From assembly GCA_963726125.1 (NCBI GenBank), contig CAVSBG010000005.1:1-64000 (forward strand): a stretch of 64,000 bases of DNA. Direction: 5' to 3'. Positions 1 to 7,907 of this stretch are shown here, piece by piece. The stretch's first letter is position 1; every line of letters begins with the position of its first letter. Source of the DNA: JAMXLO01 sp963726125. Lineage in GTDB: Bacteria > Pseudomonadota > Alphaproteobacteria > Acetobacterales > Acetobacteraceae. A program made the translations under genes and the position numbers. The notes beneath the pieces were generated by a model, which made no database searches, was not told the DNA's origin, and saw only the letters and a program-made list of their open reading frames with translations.

Positions 1-112
1 TGGCCCTCGACGTCCTCCCTGCTTCCTCAGTGCTGAAAACCTTCCTCTCTTGCGGACGGCACGTGCTTCCCAGGTTATCGGAAGCAACGGCGGGTTCAAG
101 CGATTGCCCTAT
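1..112. repeat. Left arm of a ~111-bp imperfect inverted repeat
   Basis: The reverse complement of this stretch matches 2415-2525 over about 111 bases with roughly 85% identity by eye. Shared blocks include AGGGCAATCGCTTGAA, CCGCCGTTGCTTCC and GGAAGGTTTTCAGCAC. The pair brackets three genes (224-2393). The arms carry no transposase-like reading frame, so this looks like two copies of a dispersed intergenic repeat in opposite orientation. The copy may continue left of the window edge. Confidence 0.75.
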
Positions 113-223
113 CCCAGAGGATAGCCCGGGTTGGCATCCACGTCTGCGCTGATAGCACCTGGGAAACGACGGAACCTCGATGAATACTCTCGCCACCTCT
201 GGCTCTTGGATTAGAATTCACGC

Positions 224-505
224 ATGCAATTGTTCCGTGCCCTTTTGATTGTCCTGGCTCTGCTGGGTCTTACCGCGTGTGGTGGTTCCTACGATCCACC
301 GATCGTGGGCGATCACACCACCGAGAAGGACCAGGCGGATCTCGAGAAGTGTCGATCCACCTCGACCGAAGCCGTGCGGCTCAAGAATGCCGCGACGCTA
401 CAGAGTTGGGTGATCTCCCCGTTCACCGGGCCCCCAGCCGTGCGTGCCGCGATACGGACGTGCATGCAGGGCAAAGGCTACGCGCTGGAGCAAGCCGAAA
501 AGTGA
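224..505 (+). CDS. Small lipoprotein, hypothetical
   Basis: A 93-residue protein with a classic lipoprotein signal: short basic start, hydrophobic stretch (residues 5-15) and lipobox LTAC with the acylated cysteine at residue 19. The mature part is only about 75 residues and has two further cysteines (in LEKCRST and RTCMQGKGY), which could form a disulfide in the periplasm. The C-terminal RTCMQGKGY pattern is common in small proteobacterial lipoproteins of unknown role. It stands alone, between the left repeat arm and a convergent protease gene. Lipoprotein assignment is firm; function is unknown. Confidence 0.6.
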   Translation: MQLFRALLIVLALLGLTACGGSYDPPIVGDHTTEKDQADLEKCRSTSTEAVRLKNAATLQSWVISPFTGPPAVRAAIRTCMQGKGYALEQAEK

Positions 506-565
506 CGCCGCGCGGTCGTCGCCGATCGGGCAGGCGAGACAGGCAGGCGCGCGCCTGATCCGGGT

Positions 566-1426
566 CTACTGAACGAAGATCTGTGCGGTCCGATAGGACA
601 CCCAGACTTGGTGGCTCCGCAGATAGTCCAGCCCGAGAATCATTTCCTCCGACCCGATTTGGATCTCTCCCACGCCGATTTCGGGCGCGACGGTTCGGTC
701 TCCGCCAACGTCGAGGGTATTGAAACGATGGAGCCGCACGCTGACCCTTCCCGTACCTATGCCACGCACCAGTATTTGCGGATCAGCCGCCATGTCCGCT
801 GCGGTGACCCCGAGACGCTGCGCCGCATCGGTTCGCAGCAGGGTGACGCCACTGCCACTATCCAACATGGCATTGACCGCCTTGCCATTGACCAGAACGG
901 GCACACGCAGCTGTCCCCTGCCAGTCACCTGGATTGCCATCGTGGATCGCGGCCCAACCCAGGGAAGGTCCACGGCTCCGCAGCCCGGGGCATGCCAAAG
1001 CCGGAAGCGACCATGCGGCAGATCGAACTCGACATCATAGTCGCTCAGCATATCTGCCCCGACCAACGCGCTGATGCCCGGTATGTCAGCTTCTGCCAAC
1101 CGTTGTTGAAAGTCCGCGCTCCCGAGTTGCACATCGGCATAGACGTCGGCGTCGCTGGTGGTCCCGCCGACACCGGTCAGTTGCGTTCTCGAGCGTTGAC
1201 TATGGGCCAGCAGAAAAGTTCTCACCGCCGCTGTCGCAAGCACCGTGCGCTCCGCGCCGGTGTCGATCGTCAGCCAGGCATCGGAACGGTTCACGCTTCC
1301 CTTCACCTCGATGCTGTTGTGAGCAAGTGTTACCGGCAGGTCAGCGACTGTCTGCAACCGGCAAGGGCCCGAGGCTCCTGTCGAGCAACCAGCCACGATC
1401 ATCACGACGAGAATCAAGGACCGCAT
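566..1426 (-). CDS. Retropepsin-like aspartic protease, lipoprotein
   Basis: About 286 residues from the ATG at 1426. An upstream in-frame TTG at 1444 is the alternative start and adds six residues. The N terminus is a lipoprotein signal ending in VAGC (Cys14). Two pepsin-type catalytic motifs are visible, IDTGAERT with Asp55 and LDSGSGVT with Asp189, each followed by a hydrophobic-hydrophobic-Gly pattern (SALVGADML, EMILGLDYL). This is the two-lobed layout of bacterial clan AA aspartic proteases, here in one chain rather than as a dimer. It probably acts in the periplasm, anchored to a membrane. The substrate is unknown. It converges on the small lipoprotein at 224-505. Confidence 0.8.
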   Translation of the reverse strand: MRSLILVVMIVAGCSTGASGPCRLQTVADLPVTLAHNSIEVKGSVNRSDAWLTIDTGAERTVLATAAVRTFLLAHSQRSRTQLTGVGGTTSDADVYADVQLGSADFQQRLAEADIPGISALVGADMLSDYDVEFDLPHGRFRLWHAPGCGAVDLPWVGPRSTMAIQVTGRGQLRVPVLVNGKAVNAMLDSGSGVTLLRTDAAQRLGVTAADMAADPQILVRGIGTGRVSVRLHRFNTLDVGGDRTVAPEIGVGEIQIGSEEMILGLDYLRSHQVWVSYRTAQIFVQ

Positions 1427-1571
1427 GCCACGTGTCCGATGCAATCACCGACACCTAGCACGGGCATATTGCTGGCATGTTGCTTGATAGAGTTGTGTCC
1501 ACTGCATCGCGCGGTTTGCTTCTGACCCGCGCCAATGGTTACGTGACGTCCCTCGCGAAGGAAGCATCGCA

Positions 1572-2393
1572 ATGAACGGCGTCGAGCGTTGGATCGAACA
1601 TGGCGCCATGTCCGATCCCGGTGACTTCGCCTCCACCCTGACCAGGCTTCCGTCCGATATCGATGCCATCAACCGGACTATCCAGGGTTTGCTCATCCAT
1701 TCCGACTGGCTGACCGCATATGGCATGGATGAAAGAGCGTTCAGCGCGGAATCGCGACAAACGCTTCCCGTTGCAAAGCGTTTGGCAGCCATCCTTGGCA
1801 GGGATGCGCGGCCATTGGACGTCCAACGCCTGCCCGATCAGCGTGCCGTCGGCACGTGTCGCGACTATGCACTGCTGCTTTGCTCGATTCTGCGCAGCAA
1901 GGGTATAGCGGCCCGCGTGCGATGCGGTTTCGCCTGCTATTTCCACGACGATTGGGAAGATCACTGGGTTTGCGAATATTGGGACCGCTCCGCTCGGATC
2001 TGGCGCCTGAGTGACCCACAAATGGATGAGTTGATCGCAACGAGGTGCAATGTCTTGTTCGATCCAACCGATGTGCCGCGCCAATCGTTTGTCACGGCAG
2101 GCGTTGCCTGGCTGGATTGCCGGTCAGGTCGCTCCGATCCGAACCGGTTTGGTCACGGCGAGACAAAAGGGTTGTGGTTCCTGAAGGTGAACCTGATCCG
2201 CGACCATTACGCGGTCAACAATCAGGAAGTATCCGCGTGGGACGATTGGCGGGCAGCACCCGAAGTCACGCGAGCGGTCCATAACACGGAAAAGTCGCTG
2301 CTGGATTCGCTGGCCAACTTCCCCGAGCGCAAAGGCGCGGGAATTACCCCAGGTTGGCTGGCTAATTCATCGCCGTGCGCGAAACCCCGATGA
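1572..2393 (+). CDS. Transglutaminase-like cysteine protease-fold protein
   Basis: A 273-residue protein with the papain-like transglutaminase triad in order: Cys96 in GTCRDYALLLCSILRSKG, His131 in EDHWVCEYW and Asp148 in LSDPQMD. The CRD start of the helix and the spacing fit the transglutaminase-like superfamily, whose members act as peptidases or amidases as often as cross-linkers. There is no signal peptide, so the protein is cytosolic. It has no operon partner. The C-terminal third (after residue 170) shows no motif I recognise. The fold is confident; the substrate is not. Confidence 0.75.
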   Translation: MNGVERWIEHGAMSDPGDFASTLTRLPSDIDAINRTIQGLLIHSDWLTAYGMDERAFSAESRQTLPVAKRLAAILGRDARPLDVQRLPDQRAVGTCRDYALLLCSILRSKGIAARVRCGFACYFHDDWEDHWVCEYWDRSARIWRLSDPQMDELIATRCNVLFDPTDVPRQSFVTAGVAWLDCRSGRSDPNRFGHGETKGLWFLKVNLIRDHYAVNNQEVSAWDDWRAAPEVTRAVHNTEKSLLDSLANFPERKGAGITPGWLANSSPCAKPR

Positions 2394-2414
2394 TCGTCAG
2401 ACAATCAAGCCGTC

Positions 2415-2525
2415 ATAGGGCAATCGCTTGAATCCGCCGTTGCTTCCAACAACCGGGGAAACATGTGCCGTCCGCAGTCCAGGAAGGTTTTCAGCACGGA
2501 GGAAGCAGGGAGGACGAGGAGGGCA
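2415..2525. repeat. Right arm of the ~111-bp inverted repeat
   Basis: This is the opposite-orientation partner of 1-112, with differences scattered through it (for example CTTCCAACAACC here against CTTCCGATAACC in the complement of the left arm). It starts 21 bases after the transglutaminase-like gene ends and overlaps the beginning of the decayed open frame at 2465-2710. Confidence 0.75.
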
Positions 2526-2710
2526 ATGGACGCGCGCTCGGCGACGATGCGCTGGATGTGATGCTGACGTTGGCTGCCAACACGCCACTGGTCGATGGAC
2601 TTGCTCCCGACCGCGCGCGCATTCGCAAGGATTTCCCGTATTATGGAGCGCCGTATACGGCGGAGGAGCAGGTCGGGGTGAGGCCAATGCCGCGCCCGGC
2701 CAAGAAATAG
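2465..2710 (+). pseudogene. C-terminal remnant resembling a DUF4331-type protein
   Basis: The open frame encodes 81 residues. The first ~25 come from the repeat arm and look non-protein. From about residue 26 the text GDDALDVMLTLAANTPL, then DGLAPDRARIRKDFPYYGAP, resembles the C terminus of DUF4331 family proteins, which end in a conserved helix, a short strand and an aromatic-proline tail. No upstream part of such a gene is present between the transglutaminase-like gene and this point. I read it as the tail of a deleted gene fused by chance to repeat sequence. The family match is from memory of the pattern and is moderate. Confidence 0.4.
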
Positions 2711-2840
2711 ACGGGGGCGACGCTTGCGAATGACCTGGACTGCACCGCTGCCCTTTGCGTGTTTTGTGTGATTTGCACCACACTGGAGCCCCCGGGCAGG
2801 GCCGGGGAGGTCACTGCCACAATCCTGTTTCCGGCCATGG

Positions 2841-2903
2841 ACAAATGCCTCCTACGTGACCGGCACCCTGCTGTTCGTGGATGGCGGTATGACGGCGATG
2901 AGA
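2841..2903 (+). pseudogene. C-terminal fragment of a short-chain dehydrogenase
   Basis: The frame beginning at 2841 reads ASYVTGTLLFVDGGMTAM, the hallmark C-terminal strand and loop of classical SDR enzymes (S/YxTGxxxxVDGG). Nothing before it in this frame looks like the rest of an SDR, and the stretch after it is low-quality sequence running open to 3038. It is a scrap of a lost gene next to the DUF4331-like remnant, so 2.4-3.0 kb is a decayed patch. Confidence 0.6.
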
Positions 2904-3034
2904 GGCTTGCCGACTCGCAGATTGCCCGCTCGCCCTCGGCGCATTAAGTTACGGACCCCGGCGATAATGACCGCTGATGCATCGATTGCCCTTGCTCATT
3001 ATATGCGGTTGCCGCCATATGAGGTCGCAAAGTC

Positions 3035-3619
3035 ATGACGGTCGCCGCTCGACAGATCGATTGGGAAGCCTGGAGCCAGAGCCGGTTCCTCGACTGGGCT
3101 GAGACCCAACCTGAAGGCTGCCGATACGAGTTCGACGGTTTCCGGCCAGTCGCGATGGCCCCAGCCACGGTTGGCCACAACCGGATCGGGCGCAACATCA
3201 GGGAGGCTATCCGCCCCAGGTTGCCCGCAGGGGCACCTTGCGACGCCTATGGACCGCAGGATGCGATCGAAACAGTCGGCGGCGCCATGCGAGAGCCGGA
3301 CGCATTCATCGCGTGTTCCAGGCCGCACCGGAACGCGGTCGCCGTGCCGGCGCCGATCGTTATATTTGAAGTCGTCTCGCCCGGTGCGGGTAACCGGCGA
3401 CGGGACGAGGAGAAGGTCGATGAGTATGAATTGGTCCCCTCGATACTCCGCTACGTTGTCGTTGAATCCGAGAGTAGGTCATTCCGTGCGTTCTGGCGCG
3501 AACCTGGTGAGCAGGCGTGGCACCGGGAAGCTCCGGACGCGGCCGGACCAATCCGCCTGCCGGAGTTTGGCATCGATCTGACGATAGACGAAGTTTATTC
3601 CGGGGTCGACTTCGATTGA
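3035..3619 (+). CDS. Uma2 family endonuclease (DUF820)
   Basis: A 194-residue protein with the Uma2/DUF820 restriction-endonuclease-like core: an early ..YEFDGFRPVAMAP.. strand, the acidic metal-site motif REPDAFIAC, the strand PIVIFEVVSP and a following basic helix (KVDEYELVPSILRYVVVE). The spacing from REPD to EVVSP to K-x-x-EY is that of the PD-(D/E)xK fold. These proteins are abundant in cyanobacteria and scattered in proteobacteria; their biological role is largely unproven. Here it is a single gene just after decayed sequence. The start ATG at 3035 overlaps the end of a meaningless open frame. Confidence 0.75.
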   Translation: MTVAARQIDWEAWSQSRFLDWAETQPEGCRYEFDGFRPVAMAPATVGHNRIGRNIREAIRPRLPAGAPCDAYGPQDAIETVGGAMREPDAFIACSRPHRNAVAVPAPIVIFEVVSPGAGNRRRDEEKVDEYELVPSILRYVVVESESRSFRAFWREPGEQAWHREAPDAAGPIRLPEFGIDLTIDEVYSGVDFD

Positions 3620-3781
3620 GGTCGGCGGACTTTGCGGCTTGATTGAACGTGCGTGTGAGGAGTTCCAACGCTTGACCCCGCACATCGCGCTCGAAGGCGA
3701 TTCCAGAAGTAGCGCGGAGGCCGTTGGGATATAACCAGCCCAAGTTTGAATAAACCAAACCATTCTGCGGTCCTTCTAATA

Positions 3782-4783
3782 TCAACCTGGTCCGCCCCAC
3801 AGCTTCGGATCAGCCGGACAAATCGTGCTGCCGTCGTAGCGCAGCCCCGCCCCGCGATCCATCGCCAGGCGCAATGGTCCGTCGAGATCGACGATATCGG
3901 CGTGCTGCGCGACGAGCAGCGCCGGCGCGATCCCAAGCGACGTGCTGATCACGCCACCGACCATGATCCGCAAGCCCCGCCGCTTCGCTTCCGCCGCCAG
4001 CGCGAGCGCCTCGGTCAGCCCGCCCACCTTGTCGAGCTTGATATTGATGGCCTGGTATTTCCCGTCGAGCCGGTCGAGATCGGCAACCGTCCGGCAGGAT
4101 TCGTCAGCGCAGAGAGGGATCGGATGCTGCAACCGCGCCAGCGCGTCATCAGCGTCGGCCGGCAGCGGCTGTTCTATCAGCGCAACCCTCAAATCGACGA
4201 GCATCGGCAGGTATTCGCTCAGTTGCGCCTCACTCCAGCTCTCGTTGGCATCGACGATGAGGCGTGCCGCCGGCGCCGCTTGCCGCACCACCCGCACCCG
4301 TTCGAGATCGCCGTCGTTCCCCAGTTCCAATTTGAGCAGCGGCCGCGTGCGATTGGCCGCCGCCAGTTCTGCCATCTTGTCCGGTGTATCGAAGGCGACC
4401 GTGAACGCCGTCATGAGCGGCGGGACCGCGCCGAGCCCAGCCAGCTCCGCCACGCTGCGATAAGCGCGCTTCGCATCGATGTCCCAGAATGCGCAGTCGA
4501 GAGCGTTGCGCGCCGCGCCCGGCGGCAGCGCATGTTGTAGTGCGTCGCGGTCGAGCCCCGAGAAGACCGCACCTTTCATCGCATCAACCGCGGCGACGAC
4601 GCTGTCGATGCTCTCGCCGTACCGCCGTAGCGGCACGCCTTCGCCGCGGCCGCGTCCCTCGCCGTCGGCAATTTCGGCAACAACGACATCGACCGTGGTC
4701 TCGACCCCGTGCGCGGTCATCAACGGCCGCGCGAGCGGCCACGCACGGCGGGCGACTGTCAGTCGTTGAGGATGTGGCGCCAT
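3782..4783 (-). CDS. Dipeptide epimerase-like enolase superfamily enzyme
   Basis: About 333 residues from the ATG at 4783; an open frame continues upstream to 4861 but its extra 26 residues are not protein-like. The enolase-superfamily barrel is clear: metal ligands Asp178 (IVDANESW), Glu204 (LIEQPLP) and Asp227 (CADES), and the distal lysine Lys249 in NIKLDKVGG. The family is muconate-lactonising/L-Ala-D/L-Glu epimerase-like, usually active on dipeptides from peptidoglycan or diet. The oddity is the proximal K-x-K motif: residues 151-153 read KLE instead of KLK, so the position of the usual catalytic base is Glu153. Either the activity has changed or is lost. It heads a minus-strand run with an SDR and a CoA-transferase behind it. 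Confidence 0.8.
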   Translation of the reverse strand: MAPHPQRLTVARRAWPLARPLMTAHGVETTVDVVVAEIADGEGRGRGEGVPLRRYGESIDSVVAAVDAMKGAVFSGLDRDALQHALPPGAARNALDCAFWDIDAKRAYRSVAELAGLGAVPPLMTAFTVAFDTPDKMAELAAANRTRPLLKLELGNDGDLERVRVVRQAAPAARLIVDANESWSEAQLSEYLPMLVDLRVALIEQPLPADADDALARLQHPIPLCADESCRTVADLDRLDGKYQAINIKLDKVGGLTEALALAAEAKRRGLRIMVGGVISTSLGIAPALLVAQHADIVDLDGPLRLAMDRGAGLRYDGSTICPADPKLWGGPG

Positions 4784-4909
4784 GTTCGTCCCGACCCTTT
4801 CGCGTCCATGCATCAAATCTCTACGGCTGCTTCCAGCCGAAGCGGTCCGTCCGAGGGGCATTCTGACCCCGCGCTCGAGGAATGAAGAGCCCGTTCCGTG
4901 CAGCGGCCT

Positions 4910-5707
4910 CTAATAGGGCCTGCGGTCGAGCGCTGCGTAGGGCTGTTCCAGACCGTCCACCGGGACGTTCCGCCCGTTGATCCAGTGCGCGCGGGGCGAC
5001 CCCAGGAAGACGATGACGTCGGCGACCTCCTCGGCGGTGCCGAGCCGGCCCATCGGGAAGCCGTGGCGGACGTAGTCATCGTAGTTCGCCTGGTTGGCGA
5101 GGCGATAGCGATCCCAGCCATTGCCCTGCACCAGGATCGAGCCGGGGGAGACCGTGTTCACCCGTATGCCGTGCGGCACGAATTCCAGAGCCCAGCGTTC
5201 GGCGTCGAAGATGAGCGCTGCCTTGGCCGCGCCGTACTGACCGGAGCCGACGAGCTGCGGCGACCAACCTGAGATCGACGACACGTTGATCACCGCAGCG
5301 CCAGCGCGTCCGCTCATGTGCGGCAGGGCGAGCCGCATCATGCGAACGGTCTGCAGCAGATTGATCTCGAGTGTGGTGCGCCAGTCCTCGTCTGTGCTGT
5401 CGGCGATCGCACGGCCGCCGCCGCCCCCGCCAACGTTGTTGACCAGAATGTCGATGCCGTCGAAGGCCGTGACCGCCGCCTGCACCAGGCGCGCCGCATC
5501 GTCGGGTTGGGTCACATCCGCGACCTCGCCAGCCACCGTGGCACCGTCGGCGCGCAACGCGTTCTCGGCGTCGCGCAGTGCGTCCGCGGAGCGCGCCGAT
5601 AGCATGAGGCGGCAGCCCTCCGCAGCGAACGCCTTCGCGGTGGCGAGGCCAATGCCGCGGCTGGAACCGGTGACCAGCACGACCTTGTCCTTGAGCAGCA
5701 GGTCCAT
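4910..5707 (-). CDS. SDR family NAD(P)-dependent oxidoreductase
   Basis: A 265-residue classical short-chain dehydrogenase/reductase. The Rossmann nucleotide motif TGSSRGIG is at residues 14-21, followed by NNVGG, the serine in NVSSISG and the Tyr/Lys pair in YGAAK. The C-terminal region differs from the usual xxVDGG (it reads RNVPVDGLEQ). The ATG at 5707 shares one base with the stop of the upstream CoA-transferase gene (TGATG), so the two are translationally coupled and probably act on related acyl or hydroxy-acyl substrates. The substrate cannot be read from the sequence. Confidence 0.85.
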   Translation of the reverse strand: MDLLLKDKVVLVTGSSRGIGLATAKAFAAEGCRLMLSARSADALRDAENALRADGATVAGEVADVTQPDDAARLVQAAVTAFDGIDILVNNVGGGGGGRAIADSTDEDWRTTLEINLLQTVRMMRLALPHMSGRAGAAVINVSSISGWSPQLVGSGQYGAAKAALIFDAERWALEFVPHGIRVNTVSPGSILVQGNGWDRYRLANQANYDDYVRHGFPMGRLGTAEEVADVIVFLGSPRAHWINGRNVPVDGLEQPYAALDRRPY

Positions 5708-6902
5708 CAGATCACCGCATCGCGCCGCAGCCCGGCCACTTCCTCTGCGCTGTAGCCGGCCTCGCGCAGCACTTCGTCGGTGTGCTTGCCGAGCGGCGGC
5801 GGCGCATGGTCCAGCTTGCCTCCGCCATGCGCCATTTGGAAGCCGGACCCCATCAGGCGGAGTGGCCCGTATTCCGTGTCCACCGTCTGGACCGCGTTGC
5901 GTGCAGCGATCTGGGAGTGGTCGATGGCGTCCTCGACGCGCCAGATGCTGGAGCATGGGGCGCCGGCGTCGTTCAGCCGTTTGTCCCAGGTCTTGGCGTC
6001 GGCGGTCGATAGCGCTTCCTCGATGATCGCGCGCAATGCGGCTTCGTTTTCCTTGCGCATGAACCAGTCGGCGAAGCGCGGATCTTCCAGCACGTCGGCG
6101 CGACCGAGCGCCGGTCATCAACGCCTCGTACTGGCGGTCGCTGTTGACGGCAAGTAGCAGCCAGCTGTCCTTGGCGCGGAACAGGTTGGCGGTGACCTTC
6201 CGGCTGATGGCCTGGTTGCCGAACTGCTCCTGCCGATGGTCCGGCGACGGTGAAGTCGGCGACCTGGGTGGAGAGGAAGGCGAGGCTCGCCTCCAGCATC
6301 GAGACGTCGATGAACTGGCCCAGACCGGTGTGAGTGCGCTGGAACAGGGCGGACGAGACGGCGAAGGCAGCGGTCATGCCGGACAGCACGTCGCAGACCG
6401 CGAAGCCGGCACGAGTTGGGCCCATTTCCTTATGGCCAGTCAGCGACATGATGCCGGACAGCGCCTGGATCTTGCCGTCGTAGCCGGCCTCGTTGCGGTA
6501 GGGACCGGTGCTGCCGAAACCGGAAATGGTGCAGTAGATCAGGCGAGGATTGATAGCGCGCAGCGCATCGTAGCCGATGCCAAGCCGGTCCATCACGCCA
6601 GGCCGGAAATTCTCCATTACCACGTCGGCGCGCGCGACGAGCCGGTTGACGATGTCGATCGCGGCAGGCTTTTGCAGGTCGAGCGTGAGGCTGCGTTTGT
6701 TGCCGTTGATCGCCAGCCACGACGGCGCCATGCCGCGGTCGGCCCATTCGCGGGAGAGGGGCGTGCGGCGCATGTCCTCGCCCTCACGGCGTTCGACCTT
6801 GATGACGTCGGCGCCGAGCAGCGCGAGCTGGTAGCTGCCATAGGGGCCGGCGAGCACCTGGGTGAAGTCGAGAACGTGTACGTTGGTGAAGGGGCGGGTC
6901 AT
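5707..6902 (-). pseudogene. CaiB/BaiF family CoA-transferase, two frameshifts
   Basis: The gene reads in three frames. The N-terminal ~215 residues (from 6902) carry the family start (HVLDFTQVLAGPYGSYQLALLGADVIKVE) with ENFRPG and QFIDVSMLEA further on. Near 6235 an extra C in GGACCATCGG shifts the frame, and near 6112 an extra G in GACCGGCGCTCGG shifts it again; removing both restores a continuous type III CoA-transferase of about 398 residues ending in LRRDAVI. It overlaps the glycosyltransferase gene by ATGA at 6899-6902 and the SDR by one base. Codons outside the two indels are intact, so it is either a very young pseudogene or a sequencing artefact. Confidence 0.8.
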
Positions 6903-7903
6903 GTTCGACTCTCTCGGGGGACGAGGCGCAGACGATCCGCCTCAAGCACCAGATCGCCGTTGTTCAGGTCCTCAATTTGGAACCGCCGCGCGACACTTGC
7001 GATCAGGCGCACGGGATCCATTGCCGGCGGTTCGGCGATCTGCGGCAGCGGACGCCCGAATGCCACATTCAGTGCTGTGAGGGTGAAGCCGTTGTCCGGC
7101 AGCTCGGTCCATGACACGGGGGTTGAGCTCTGACTGCCATGCTCGCCATAGTGCACCGCGATGCCAATGAGGTCGTCATCGCGAAACGTGCCCTCGCCGA
7201 TGCGATCGAGAATGTCATACCAGTGCCAACACTGCGCCGGGCGGCGCTGCACCTGAGCCATGACCGAGAAGACGCCCGCCAGCACCTTGTTCCGGAGCTG
7301 TGTATGCGATCGTATGGGCAAGTGAAGAATCTCTCCCACACGTTCGGCGCGCACACGTTTTGCGGGCGGGTAGTAGAGAAAATGATTGCCAATACCCAAT
7401 TCCGCCTCGGTGCCATGGCGAGCGTAGAAGTGCCGCGGGATCACCACCTTGCCGAAGCGCCCCGCGGCAAACGGCAACCAGATCGGCTCTCCCGGACTGA
7501 TCGCGCGCGTATCGGTTCGACCGGGCACGGCGTTGCGCCATCCTAGTTCGCCGATGCAGTCGGCATCGGTCAGTCGGGCAAACGCCGCGAGCACGCTGGC
7601 GCGGTCGGGCACATTGATGAACTCGTCGACGTCGAGGAACATCACGAGGTCAGCATCCGTGTGGTCAAACAGGTGGCGCAGCGCGAAGCCGTTGAAGGCC
7701 GTCTGGTGATAGCCCACCGGCTCGACATGCCACATGTCCCAACCGGGACGGCGGGCGCAGGCTGCCGCGATCGCGCGATCGGTGCCGTCGATCGAGCCGT
7801 GGTCCATCAGCAGCGCGTAGTCGAACAGGGCATCGAGGTGCTGCAGGAACCCACCGATGATGTCGATCTCGTTGCGGATGAGCGAGGCGACGGCGAGCTT
7901 CAC
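6899..7903 (-). CDS. Glycosyltransferase family 2-like protein
   Basis: A 334-residue protein with the GT-A features of the glycosyltransferase 2 (Glyco_tranf_2_4-type) group: the start KLAVASLIRNE, the DHGSIDGT loop and the DxD-type metal motif VMFLDVDEFI. There are no membrane segments. Such proteins are often found in surface polysaccharide loci, but here the gene sits between a GrdB-like gene and a CoA-transferase, overlapping the latter by four bases. Acceptor and donor sugars are unknown. The context therefore hints at co-transcription more than shared function. Confidence 0.75.
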   Translation of the reverse strand: MKLAVASLIRNEIDIIGGFLQHLDALFDYALLMDHGSIDGTDRAIAAACARRPGWDMWHVEPVGYHQTAFNGFALRHLFDHTDADLVMFLDVDEFINVPDRASVLAAFARLTDADCIGELGWRNAVPGRTDTRAISPGEPIWLPFAAGRFGKVVIPRHFYARHGTEAELGIGNHFLYYPPAKRVRAERVGEILHLPIRSHTQLRNKVLAGVFSVMAQVQRRPAQCWHWYDILDRIGEGTFRDDDLIGIAVHYGEHGSQSSTPVSWTELPDNGFTLTALNVAFGRPLPQIAEPPAMDPVRLIASVARRFQIEDLNNGDLVLEADRLRLVPRESRT

Positions 7904-7907
7904 CGCG

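Noticed and set aside
1..2525. Insertion sequence or composite transposon
   Set aside because: No transposase-like protein lies between the arms, and the arms themselves do not end in a typical IS terminus.
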